In this document: positions 50,193 to 60,400 of the stretch, piece after piece
Numbering within the stretch: the first letter of the stretch is position 1
How the letters are laid out: each line of letters opens with the position of its first letter
From: Aliisedimentitalea scapharcae
GTDB lineage: Bacteria; Pseudomonadota; Alphaproteobacteria; Rhodobacterales; Rhodobacteraceae
DNA: 64,000 bases
Direction of reading: 5' to 3'
Assembly: GCF_045277565.1 (NCBI RefSeq)
Contig: NZ_CP123584.1
Location: 372,001-436,000, forward strand
The notes under the pieces: model-generated
Database searches by the model: none
Told to the model about the DNA's origin: nothing
What the model saw: the letters and a program-made list of their open reading frames with translations, nothing else
Translations under genes and position numbers: made by a program

Positions 50193-53100
50193 ATGGTTGA
50201 CCCGAGCCTGTTTACACCCGTCACAGATAACACGCTGCTGCCATTTGGGGGGACTCTGCTTGCGCAGGGGGATGACAACGAAGAAGGCCCATTTGACATT
50301 ACTGCCATCTTCGAGTCCGGTTTTGTTTTTGGAAGTCAGACCTTTACGGAAATGTTTGTCGGCACAAACGGCGGGGTTACATTCAATGCCGCCAACCCGC
50401 AGGTGTCCTTTAGCAATACCTTTCTTAGTAATCCGTTCTCTATTGCTCCGTTCAACGATGACATGGATACCAGAACATTCCCGGCTGGGGCCAATCCGGG
50501 GGTTTATTTTGACACCAATCCAGACCGCGATTCCATTGTCGTAACGTGGAACAATATTGGACGGTTCTCCAACAACGTCACGACGCCGAATACGTTCCAG
50601 TTGGAGATCATGGATCTGGGCGACAATGATGCCGAATTGATCTTCCGTCACTTCGACATCCAGGGCAGCAACGGTGCCTTCCACATGGGTGCGGTTACTG
50701 ACAACGGGTTGCCAGTCTACCTGAGCGGCGGTGCTGCGGGCGACCAACTGGGTACGGCTGCGGACCTGGAAACGCTGGTGGGCAATACCGGTGTGGCCGG
50801 TGTTTGGCAGATGCGCGTGATTGACGGCGAATTGCAACCCGCTGATTTCGGCGGCGAAGTTTTGACCGGCAACGCCAACGGCAACACGATCAATGGGTCG
50901 AACCTGAACGATCTGATTTCTGGCGGCGGCGGCAATGACACAATCTTTGGGTTGGATGGCATTGATACACTGAACGGGGATGACGACAACGACTCCATCG
51001 AAGGTGGCGATGACGGCGACCTGATCAACGGCAACGACGGAGAGGATACTCTGCGCGGTGGCAATGACAATGACCGCATTTTTGGTGGCCTTGGAGATGA
51101 CGAACTGTACGGCGAAGGGTCGTCAGCAGGTGGCGCAAACGAATTGGAAGGTGGTGCCGGAGCGGATGCGCTGTTTGGCGCAGGTGGCACATCCATTGCT
51201 TCCTATACCACATCTGCAACCGGGTTGCGGGTTGACCTGAGCAACACCTCCTCGAACACAGGCGATGCAGCGGGCGATACATATTCGTCCATAAGCCAGG
51301 TGCGTGGCTCTGATTTTTCCGACGCTTTGGTCGGTAACAGCAGCAGCAACATTCTGTTTGGGGGCGGCGGAAATGACAGCCTGACCGGTAATAACGGCAA
51401 TGACCGCCTCGAAGGCCAGGATGGCGACGATCTGCTCAGCGGTGGATCGGGCAATGACTCGCTGGTTGGCGGTGCAGGTGCGGACAATTTGATCGGTGGT
51501 GCCAATACTGACTATGCGGACTATCGTGACGCAAGCACAGCCGTGCTCGCCGACTTGCAGGACAATTCTGGCAACACCGGTGATGCAGCCGGTGACGTGT
51601 ATTCCGAAGTCGAGGGCCTGCTGGGTAGCAAGTTCGATGATACGCTTCGCGGTGACACCGGAGCGAATGATCTGCGCGGCGAGGACGGCAACGATGAACT
51701 GATCGGACGTGACGGCAACGATTTCATGCGCGGCGGTGATCAGGACGACCTCCTGAACGGTGGCCTTGGCGGAGACAATCTGTTTGGCGACAGCGGGTTG
51801 GATACAGCCTCTTACGCCGACGCAACAACCGGTGTTCGGGCTGACCTTGCGAATTCTGGGACCAATACCGAAGAAGCAGCCGGCGATACCTATAGCAGCA
51901 TTGAAAACCTGTTGGGGTCGGCGTTTGGCGATACGTTGCGGGGCAACAGCTCTGACAACCATATCGATGGCGGTGACGGCAACGACTCGCTCTATGGCCA
52001 GAACGGTGAAGATACGCTGCGTGGCGGTTTGGGCGAAGACACGCTGTCTGGTGGCAGCGGCTCGGATACGGCCGATTATTCTCAATCAACCGCCGGGCTT
52101 CAGGTGGATCTCAGCGATTCATCCAGGAACACTGGCGAAGCCCGTGGCGACACGTTCTCCAGCATCGAAAATCTGATGGGCTCGGGCTTTAACGATACGC
52201 TCGTCGGCAACAGCAGCTCCAACAGCCTGTTTGGGATGGGCGGAGATGACATGCTGATTGGCGGTGGTGGCACCGACAACTTTGATGGTGGCGAAGGCAA
52301 CGATACGGCGACCTTTGAAGGTGGTGGTTTTGTGGTCATCGACCTCGAAGACAGCACTGCAAACGGCGGCGATGCGTCGGGCAGCACTTTCACCGGCGTT
52401 GAAAACCTGATCGGTACCAGCAATTCGGACGATCTGCTGGGTGATAGCGAAAACAACCTGTTGTCGGGTTTGGACGGGGTTGATCGTCTCGAAGGTCGTG
52501 GTGGCGATGACACCCTGAACGGTGGCGGCGGTAATGATACCCTGACCGGCGGTGATGGTGCCGATACCATCGTCATCGAAATGGGCATGGGCAATGACAC
52601 CGTGACCGATTTTGTGGTCGGACAGGACAGCCTGGATTACTCGAGCCTGACCAGCGAAGAGCGGGATGCCGTGACCTTTTCGGCGTCCGGTAGTGGCGAC
52701 CGGGTTGTCACTCTCAGCGATGGGTCGACCCTGACCATGACCGGTGTGGCGCGCAATACCCCAGCAACGGGTGAGCCAACCATTTCCGGTGATGCCACAC
52801 AGGGCGGAACGTTGACCGCTGATGCGTCTGCAGTTGCGGATCCGGATGGTCTGGGTACCCTCTCGATGCAATGGCAGCGCGGTGGGGTGGATATTCCCGG
52901 GGCAACTGCTGGCACCTATGTTCTGACCCAGGACGATGTGGGGGAAACCATCACAGTTGTCGTCAGCTTTACTGACGGGTTCGGCACGGACGAATCCAGA
53001 ACCAGCGCGCCGACGTCGGCTGTTGCGGATGTGAATGATGCGCCGGTTGGAGCGGTTGTGATCAGCGGCACGGCCGAGCAGGGGGGGACGCTGACGGCGG

Positions 53101-54347
53101 ATCCTTCTGGTGTGAGCGATGCGGATGGGATCAATGCGGCGACCCTGTCGGGTCAGTGGTTGCGCGATGGTGTCGCGGTGGCTGGTGCGACGTCGACGAC
53201 CTATGCGCTGACGCAGGCTGATGTGGGGGCGCAGATGTCGTACCGCTTTGGCTATACCGACAATGCGGGCACGGCTGAAACCGTGACCAGCGCGGCGACG
53301 GTTGCGGTGGCCAATGTCAACGATCTGCCAACCGGGGCCGTGACGATTTCGGGCGGCACCAAAAGCGGCGATACGCTCACTGCGGATACGTCGGGGGTTG
53401 CGGATGCCGACGGGATCAACGAATCGACCGAAGCCGGACAATGGCTGCGGGATGGCACCCCGATTGCGGGTGCCACCAATGAAACCTACACCCTGACATC
53501 CGACGATGTGGGCCGCCAGATTTCGGTGGTGTTCACCTATACGGACACCTTTGGAACGGATGAAAGCGTCACCAGCGCTGCCACAGGTCCGATCACGCCA
53601 GGCGCGTTGAACCTGACGGGGACACCGGGGCGCGATGTTCTGATCGGGGCCGAAGGCAACGACACGATCACCGGTCTGGGCGACAACGACCGTCTGGTCG
53701 GGAATGCCGGCAATGACATCATCAACGGGGGCGATGGCGCCGATACGCTGAACGGTGGCGAAGGCAATGACACCATTCAGGGCGGGGCCACGGATGCTGA
53801 CCTGCGCGATGTGGTTTTTGCCGGAGCGGGCGATGACAGCGTGGACGCGGGCGCGGGCAACGACCAGGTGTTTGGTCAGGAGGGCAACGATACCATCGCC
53901 GGTGGCGCGGGTGTTGATGACCTGCAGGGTCAGGACGGCGACGACGTGATCACCGGCTCGGCGTTTTCCGATCTGGTGTTTGGCGGCGCGGGCAATGATT
54001 TTGTCAACGGCGGCTTTGGCAGCGACCGGATCAATGGCGGCTCTGGCGCGGACAAGTTCTTCCATGCCGGTGTCGAGGGCCACGGATCGGACTGGCTGCA
54101 GGATTACCTGTCCACCGAAGGCGACGTGCTGTTTTGGGGCGGTGTCCCCGCCACGGCGGGCGATTTCCAGGTCAACCTGGCCCATACCGCCAATGACGCG
54201 GGCGAACGGTCAGGCGATGACACGGTGCAAGAGGCGTTCGTGATCTACAAACCCACCGAACAGATCATCTGGGCGCTGGTCGATGGCGGCGGTCAGAGTT
54301 CGATCAACATCCAGATCGGAACGGACACATTCGATCTGTTGATCTGA
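50193..54347 (+). CDS. NIDO-domain/RTX protein, probable type I-secreted
   Basis: 1384 residues from the ATG at 50193; the in-frame ATG at 50130 has no ribosome site. Order: a nidogen-like extracellular domain at about 40-165 (EMFVGTNGGVTFNA, FSIAPFNDDMDTRTF, VYFDTNPDRDSIVVTWNNIG, ELIFRHFDIQG), then RTX repeats mixed with five ~60-90-residue modules that contain SYTTSATGLRVDL-type and VENLIGTSNSDDLLG-type strands (about 223-810), then three Ig-like modules (about 856-1136; TLTADTSGVADADGINE type), more RTX repeats (1141-1290), and a C-terminal module ending TFDLLI. The last part is homologous to that of the first giant protein. NIDO domains act in extracellular matrix adhesion in animals; in bacteria the role is unknown. 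Probably Ca2+-folded and secreted by type I. Confidence 0.85.
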   Translation: MVDPSLFTPVTDNTLLPFGGTLLAQGDDNEEGPFDITAIFESGFVFGSQTFTEMFVGTNGGVTFNAANPQVSFSNTFLSNPFSIAPFNDDMDTRTFPAGANPGVYFDTNPDRDSIVVTWNNIGRFSNNVTTPNTFQLEIMDLGDNDAELIFRHFDIQGSNGAFHMGAVTDNGLPVYLSGGAAGDQLGTAADLETLVGNTGVAGVWQMRVIDGELQPADFGGEVLTGNANGNTINGSNLNDLISGGGGNDTIFGLDGIDTLNGDDDNDSIEGGDDGDLINGNDGEDTLRGGNDNDRIFGGLGDDELYGEGSSAGGANELEGGAGADALFGAGGTSIASYTTSATGLRVDLSNTSSNTGDAAGDTYSSISQVRGSDFSDALVGNSSSNILFGGGGNDSLTGNNGNDRLEGQDGDDLLSGGSGNDSLVGGAGADNLIGGANTDYADYRDASTAVLADLQDNSGNTGDAAGDVYSEVEGLLGSKFDDTLRGDTGANDLRGEDGNDELIGRDGNDFMRGGDQDDLLNGGLGGDNLFGDSGLDTASYADATTGVRADLANSGTNTEEAAGDTYSSIENLLGSAFGDTLRGNSSDNHIDGGDGNDSLYGQNGEDTLRGGLGEDTLSGGSGSDTADYSQSTAGLQVDLSDSSRNTGEARGDTFSSIENLMGSGFNDTLVGNSSSNSLFGMGGDDMLIGGGGTDNFDGGEGNDTATFEGGGFVVIDLEDSTANGGDASGSTFTGVENLIGTSNSDDLLGDSENNLLSGLDGVDRLEGRGGDDTLNGGGGNDTLTGGDGADTIVIEMGMGNDTVTDFVVGQDSLDYSSLTSEERDAVTFSASGSGDRVVTLSDGSTLTMTGVARNTPATGEPTISGDATQGGTLTADASAVADPDGLGTLSMQWQRGGVDIPGATAGTYVLTQDDVGETITVVVSFTDGFGTDESRTSAPTSAVADVNDAPVGAVVISGTAEQGGTLTADPSGVSDADGINAATLSGQWLRDGVAVAGATSTTYALTQADVGAQMSYRFGYTDNAGTAETVTSAATVAVANVNDLPTGAVTISGGTKSGDTLTADTSGVADADGINESTEAGQWLRDGTPIAGATNETYTLTSDDVGRQISVVFTYTDTFGTDESVTSAATGPITPGALNLTGTPGRDVLIGAEGNDTITGLGDNDRLVGNAGNDIINGGDGADTLNGGEGNDTIQGGATDADLRDVVFAGAGDDSVDAGAGNDQVFGQEGNDTIAGGAGVDDLQGQDGDDVITGSAFSDLVFGGAGNDFVNGGFGSDRINGGSGADKFFHAGVEGHGSDWLQDYLSTEGDVLFWGGVPATAGDFQVNLAHTANDAGERSGDDTVQEAFVIYKPTEQIIWALVDGGGQSSINIQIGTDTFDLLI

Positions 54348-54385
54348 GGATGTAACCTGCTGCGTCCGACCGATCAGGTCACAGT

Positions 54386-54410
54386 ACAGGGGGCCGTTTC
54401 GGCCCCCTGT
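54386..54410 (+). terminator. Terminator after NIDO/RTX gene
   Basis: ACAGGGGGCC (54386-54395) and GGCCCCCTGT (54401-54410) form a perfect 10-bp stem with loop GTTTC, followed by CTTC. Confidence 0.8.
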
Positions 54411-55475
54411 CTTCACTACCACCCCTCCACAGCCGTATGAGCCGATTGGGCCAGAGTGCCGTGGGAAGGCCCTTTCCAGAGAGAGCCAACGTCCGGATCC
54501 AGGCCAGAACCCGTCAGCAGGGTGCAGGTTTTGAGATCGGATGCGGATGGTTTCCGATTTTCCCACACTTTGTGATCGCCAAAATCGGCCTAGAGCCTGC
54601 CGTGGCGGGTGATGGTTTTATGCCGCGTCGCACCCATTGCCCAACAGGCGGATCGCAAGCCATTGTCCCGAGAAGAGGCCAATGGGAAATGTCGGTGCAC
54701 CAAACGTGGTTTGGAGGTGCAATGCTGCGCCGACTCCCGGATTTTCAGCTTTGTCATAGTGAGTGTGTCGCCCTGACGGATCATTTGGTGACTTCAGCCG
54801 ATTAGAAGGGCGGCATGACCAAATCGGTGACCTAACACTACCGCCCGCCCGCCTGGTCCAAAAACAATGGTTCTCTGTCGATGTGGCTGTCGGCATATGG
54901 GCAGGCCAGCCCCGAGACCGCCGGCGGGTCCGATGATATTCGCCCGAGCTGTCGCACAGCATTCAGCGAGACGTCAACGACATTGCCCTATCCTTCGGAC
55001 CATCAGTAGTGGCCGAAAGGGGGCTTGGCCGCCAGAGCTCCTTTGCGTGCCGGTGCCCTTTGGCGACGTGTTCAAAAACGGGGAGCGGAGATCGCAGCCG
55101 ACGTTGCGCCAAAGCGGATAGCGGACGTAACTTGAGCCGGGTAGCTCACGAAATCCAGACCCGCAACGCCCGGATGATCCTATCTTTGGGTTTTGCACGG
55201 TCGGGATCCGCCGTTTGAATTGAGCGCCATTGGGAAGGAGGAAATCGCCGCTTGGCTGTCGGTTCTGTGTCACGGACGGGTAACAGCGCTAGGTAAATCC
55301 AGCGGCGGCCAGGGGGTCGATTTTTGCGATAGAGGTAGAAAAAAATGAAAGCTACCTCAATATCTCTGTCAGGGAGTAAAATTGGATTTTCTTAATTCAT
55401 TGATCGAAATAATTGCCAAGAGGGACACTGTGAGTAATAGTAAGGGTATTATTTGATTTGTTTTGGAGTTGAGGC
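54411..55475. other. Gene-poor stretch
   Basis: About 1.06 kb with no supported gene on either strand: several short ORFs exist but none has a ribosome site plus codon bias or a recognised motif. GC-rich at the left, AT-rich at the right (from about 55320). It may hold eroded sequence, but no recognisable remnant was found. Confidence 0.55.
55332..55358. promoter_or_regulatory. Inverted repeat upstream of LuxR-type gene
   Basis: GAGGTAG at 55332-55338 and CTACCTC at 55352-55358 are separated by 13 bp of A-rich sequence, about 120 bp before the LuxR-type gene. A possible operator; not a terminator of a visible gene. Confidence 0.35.
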
Positions 55476-56522
55476 ATGTCCGCCCAATATTTCGAGAATG
55501 AAAACCTGCAAGATAAGCAGGTATGGGTTGGTTTGTTTGACCAAATCGCGGCGCGTGTGAGTGCATCTGGTGTTTGCTTTTTTCGCCTTGACCGTACGGA
55601 TATACTCAAATGTCAAAAATACAATCAAGCTGTGCCACACGATACGAAAGAGATCGTTTTACAGATACTACAGCATCACCAAAAAACTCTGGCAGAAGAG
55701 TTCGAGCGCAGCACATTGGTATGGTTGAGCGAACTTGTCGCCAGGGACAGAAAACTTCAAGATTTTATTGATGCGTCGTCGGTTTTTCCCGAAGAAGATG
55801 GTTCCTTGGTGTTTATGTCGGTCGAGCTTGAAGAACTGCCTTTAGTAGTTGGAATCTTCATGACAGACATTGACAGGCCAGACGCGCAAGCCAGTCTTCT
55901 TTCGGCACGCCAAGAGATCGCGACCATCGTAGGAGCGGAAGTCCTTACCCAAAAAATGGCGGCACGGCGCGACTTTGATGAAAAGGCGCGCCATTTTGAT
56001 GATCTGAAAGTTGGGATTGTCGGGGTGAATGCTGGGGGCACGAATAGTGTCATGAATTCATTTGCAGAGAAAATTATTATCGATGAGGGGCTTGGCGTGG
56101 AAGACTTGCCTGACTTCTTTACGCCAAGCTCAAAAACGCCTCCCGCATCTACAGGGCATAGCTTTGACAATCCAAAAGCTAGCGCCACCTCTGTCTATCG
56201 GACCGGCGATCTATCGTGGCTCGTGCGGCCCGGGGACGTATATGATGATCTGACCTCTCCGTTTCAACACATTCTTGTGCTTATGAAGTCGACTTCGCGC
56301 CAAAAGGCAGTAGAGGCATTTGGAGAGCAGAATGGACTGTTGAAGTCAGAGGTTCGTGCTGTCGGTGCGCTCTGCGATGGGCTTTCAGTTGCTGAAATTT
56401 CAGCGACATATGGTATCGCCGAGTCAACCGTGCGCCAGCAATTGAAGTCTGTTTTCCAGAAGTCCGGTCTGCGGTCGCAAACAGGTATCGTGGCAGCTGT
56501 TTTACGAACCGTATGTGGTTGA
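55476..56522 (+). CDS. LuxR-type (GerE helix-turn-helix) transcriptional regulator
   Basis: 348 residues from the ATG at 55476. The C-terminal ~60 residues are a LuxR/GerE helix-turn-helix: LLKSEVRAVGALCDGLSVAE, then ISATYGIAESTVRQQLKSVF and QKSGLRSQTGIVAA. The upstream ~280 residues are not an obvious acyl-homoserine-lactone domain or receiver: the Trp/Tyr/Asp pattern of TraR-type sensors is not visible. It is longer than typical solo LuxR proteins (about 240). The N-terminal domain contains several acidic and amphipathic segments and is unassigned. It stands alone between the second and third giant surface genes and is the only local regulator candidate for them. Confidence 0.82.
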   Translation: MSAQYFENENLQDKQVWVGLFDQIAARVSASGVCFFRLDRTDILKCQKYNQAVPHDTKEIVLQILQHHQKTLAEEFERSTLVWLSELVARDRKLQDFIDASSVFPEEDGSLVFMSVELEELPLVVGIFMTDIDRPDAQASLLSARQEIATIVGAEVLTQKMAARRDFDEKARHFDDLKVGIVGVNAGGTNSVMNSFAEKIIIDEGLGVEDLPDFFTPSSKTPPASTGHSFDNPKASATSVYRTGDLSWLVRPGDVYDDLTSPFQHILVLMKSTSRQKAVEAFGEQNGLLKSEVRAVGALCDGLSVAEISATYGIAESTVRQQLKSVFQKSGLRSQTGIVAAVLRTVCG

Positions 56523-57413
56523 ATTCGCGTGTTATTTAACAGACACCTCTCCACAAAAAGCTGATCCAGATCCATGTATTTGGCGCTGTTGACATGTTTC
56601 AGATACCGTTACCGCGCGCTTCACCCCACCATGGCAACCCGTTCTGGTTCACTGCGGTGAAGATAGGCTTCTGTTCCCGGAACTGCGGTCGTCGGGGGTT
56701 CTGACCGAAGACGCACTGCGAACAGCATGGTTTTTCAATTGCCTGGGGCACGCGGTCGAGATGTGTTTGAAACAGGTGATCCTCTCGGAACGGTGTGAAA
56801 ACGCAGGAAAGGTTTGAACACCTGAGGCATTTGTTGGGTCAATAGGCGGTCATGCCCTTTCACATTGATTGCAAAGCAAAAAACTGTCGGGCTGCGGCCC
56901 CACTTGCTGGCCGTCGCTCCTGGGTGTTTCCTTTGGCAAATATGCACCTGCAACCCGCCTTTTGCTCGTTTTCAATTCTGCACCAATGGAATGAAGAAAG
57001 TTAACAATAAGTAAACGCAGCCTACCATTTGGGAGTTTGCCGGAAAGGAGAGCTGTGGCAACAATCAATTTGTAGTTCGTAGTGACTGCGTGGCTCCAGA
57101 TTTTTCTGGGCTGCGTTACTGTCTTATATTCTGATGTTCTGATTATGGTTGCCGGCACTGGTTTGCCTGGTTTCTTTTGGGGGAAATTATGCACGTTCAT
57201 TTTGTTATTTCGTGTTTTCAAGAACCACATTTAGAGCAAAGCCGACGAAAGCTCATTTAGCTTGGATTCTGAAGTCAACCGATAATCTTATGGATTGATC
57301 CATAGGTCACCGTTGCGTCTCAAAAAAACAGTCGTTCCAAATAGGCTCCGAATGTATTCGGAGCACTTGTCGAATTGTGCGCACTCAAAAACTATCCCTG
57401 AGGAAGAAAATTC
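56523..57413. other. Gene-poor stretch with regulatory elements before third giant gene
   Basis: About 0.9 kb without a supported gene. It contains an AT-rich part (56990-57290) with TTAA at 57001-57004 and TAAA at 57012-57015 spaced by 7 bp, resembling a CtrA site (TTAA-N7-TTAA) with one mismatch, and the 20-bp hairpin described separately. A ribosome site GAGGAAG lies near 57399-57405 before the giant gene. Confidence 0.45.
57345..57364 (+). promoter_or_regulatory. 20-bp near-perfect palindrome upstream of third giant gene
   Basis: GCTCCGAAT (57345-57353) and ATTCGGAGC (57356-57364) pair completely around GT, 50 bp before the ATG. The 20-bp length matches the size of lux-type boxes, and a LuxR-type regulator gene lies just upstream; it could also be an RNA hairpin in the 5' leader. 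Binding is untested. Confidence 0.5.
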
Positions 57414-60400
57414 ATGACCGCCCCTGTAATCACTAGCATTGTTCCGTCCATTACAACTCTGGTTGAAGGTGAAACGTCGTTCAGCCTCACGATCCAATTC
57501 GACCAAGGTCTTGATTCGGCCGTAACGCCATCAATTTCTCTCGATCCTGCGCTGGCCGCGACGCTAGGGGTACCAACGGGCATTGCGTTTTCCACAACGA
57601 CAACTGCGGACGATACGGTTGTTGTGACATATGTGGTAACTGACGCGAACCTAGAATTGGCTGATGTGGATGTTTCTGTGTCGGGCGCGCAGAACTTGTC
57701 CGCAGAGGTGATTTCTCCGACCGTGATTACAGATGTCTTTTCGGTGGACATGGCCGTTGAAACACCTGCCGCGCCTGATCTGACACCCAGTTCGGATTCC
57801 GGCAGCAGCACATCCGACAACATTACGTTTTTCCAAACACCTTCGCTGAATGTGTCTTTGGTTTCTGAAGTCGGGGCAACTGTTCAGTTGCTGCGCAGCC
57901 CAGCGGGTGCAGGGACCTATACGCTGGTCGGCAGTGAAACGGTGACATCAGGAAATGCCGGTTCGATCGTTCAGTTCCAGGACAATGGCCAGGTTTTGTC
58001 CGATGGTGTTTATGACTATATCACCCGGGTTACTGATGCAGCCGGGAACCAATCCTCGTCTTCCATTCTGTCCGTAACCGTCGACACGCAAGTTGTTGCA
58101 CCCGGGACAATTCAGATGGTGGCCGCAGACGATTCGGGCTTGTCCAACAGCGATGCGGTAACCAGCGAGGGTGCGCCGGACTTTACCATCGACCTCGGCG
58201 CGGCTGCCAAGATTGGTGACGTGATCGAACTGCTGGACAATGGCAGCGTCGTGGCATCGGTGACGTTGACATCGGATGGGGCCCAGACTGTCACCTTCGA
58301 AAACGTTCCATTGAACGAGGCGGCACATGTGATGACCGCCCGCGCCAGCGACACAACCGGCAATTCGGCGGTTGGAACAGCGTCTCTTGACGTTGTGGTT
58401 GACCAATCCAACCCGGGCACTCCCACCTTGTTGGTGCCGGGAAGCGAAACCACGACTTCGGATATTGCTATTTCGCTCAATGGATTGACGGGAGGCGTCG
58501 CCAGCGGAACCGTGACCCTCAGCGATGGCTCGGCGAGCGAAACGTATACCTTTACCGATGCGGAAATCTCCGGCGGGTCAGTCGCCCTGACCGAAGAAGA
58601 TCTGTCGGGCTCTGGTTTGTCCTTGGCTGATGGAACGATCACTGTATCTGCGGTGGTTATGGATTTGGCTGGCAACAGCTCCACAGCAATCAACCAGAGC
58701 TTTGTGCTCGATAGCACAGCAGACGAACTGAACGACCTCTCCGTAACCTTCAACGGAACTGCAACAGACGGGTTTATCAACGCGTCGGAGGCAGGGGCCG
58801 CTGGGGTCAACATCATTGTTGATGGAATAGACGGCGACATTGTCGGGCCGGTAGATATTGTCCTGACGTCGGACGGTGGCGGAACTGCGACGATCTCGAA
58901 TGTTACCAACGGGACCCATGCGATTGCGCCTGCGGCGTTGGCCTTGTTGAACGATGGCACCCTGACAGCCACGGTCGTCGTCTCGGATGATGCCAATAAC
59001 ACCAAAACTGTGACAGATAACGCCGTATTGGATACCGGCCTTCCGACTGTCACGGTGACGTCAAGCATCACGGGCACGGCCAACGCGGCTGACGGGGATG
59101 TCACCTTTACCTTCGAATTCGACGAAGATGTTTCTGGTTTCGACACGTCGGATGTCACGGTTGCCAACGGCACCAAGGGAAGTTTCACGGCTGTTGACGG
59201 CAATACTTACACGTTGGTGGTCACGCCTGATGCAGCGCTCGAAGGCAACGTGACCGTGGATGTCAGCACCAGCGGTGTGGTAGATGCCGCCGGCAACGTC
59301 GCAACCGCACCTGCACAATTTGTTCAGGCCGTCGACAATATCGCTCCGTCGATCACGTCGGTTTCGGTCAGCGACGCAACGGTTGGCGGTGATGACGTTT
59401 CGGGAACCGTCACTATTGATGTCACTTACGATTCCAATATGGACCAATCGGTGGATCCATCGATTGCATTCTCCTCGCCCGTAGACACGACACTGGGACT
59501 GAATGCCGGTATGTCGGGCTGGCTCGACGCGACCACTTATCGTGCGGTCTATGACGTGCTCGACGGTGATGTTGATGTCCAGGATGTCGATTTCACCGTC
59601 ACGGGGGCGCAAGACCTGGCTGCCAACCCCCAAGCCCTTCAGAGTTTTGACGAGAATATCGATATCGACACGGTGAACCCGACAGTGACGATCTCGGATA
59701 ATACCATGGGTGTATCCAACAGCACCTCAGGGGACGTCACCTTTACTTTCGAATTCACCGAAGGTGTGACCGGATTCTCTGCATCCAACGTCACGGTGAC
59801 AAACGGGACAAAAGGTTCGTTTGTGCCAGTGGATGGCAATACTTATACGCTGGTTGTCACGCCTCAGGCGGGTGTTTCAGGGGACATTTCCGTCGAGTTG
59901 AATACGGCTGGTGTGGTCGATGCCCAGCAGAATGTTGCCGTAACTCCAGCCGTCTATACTCATCCGATTGATACGGTTGTGCCCACGGTGACAGGCATCA
60001 GCGTGACTCCGTCTTCTGTGAACGAAGACACGGCTTCGATTGACATCGTTGTGACCTTTAGCGAGGCGATGGATCAAGCGGGTGGGCAAGAGCCTGTGGT
60101 TTCCCTGTCACCTGCTCCGGCGGGTCTGAGCCTGGGTGCAGGCGTATGGACGTCTGGCGGCACGGTTTTCACCGTGACGGCAACGCATACCGACAGCGAC
60201 GAAGCCGTTGCCGATATTGATGTGACTGTCACCGGCGGTCAGGACGTGAATGGCAACGCGCATGTCTCCACCAACGAAGTGGACGCGATCTCGGTCGATA
60301 GTGTGGCCCCGGTTGCGATGATCACCATGGACAGCGCCGCGCTGAACGCCGGAGCGGACAGTGCCACCGTGACGATCAGCTTTTCCGAGGCCGTGACCGG

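Noticed and set aside
52119..54185. Antisense ORF of 688 codons opposite the NIDO/RTX gene
   Set aside because: It mirrors the glycine/aspartate repeats of the sense strand and has no motif of its own.
54437..54805. 122-codon plus-strand ORF after the NIDO/RTX gene
   Set aside because: No ribosome site, no motif and competing ORFs on the other strand.
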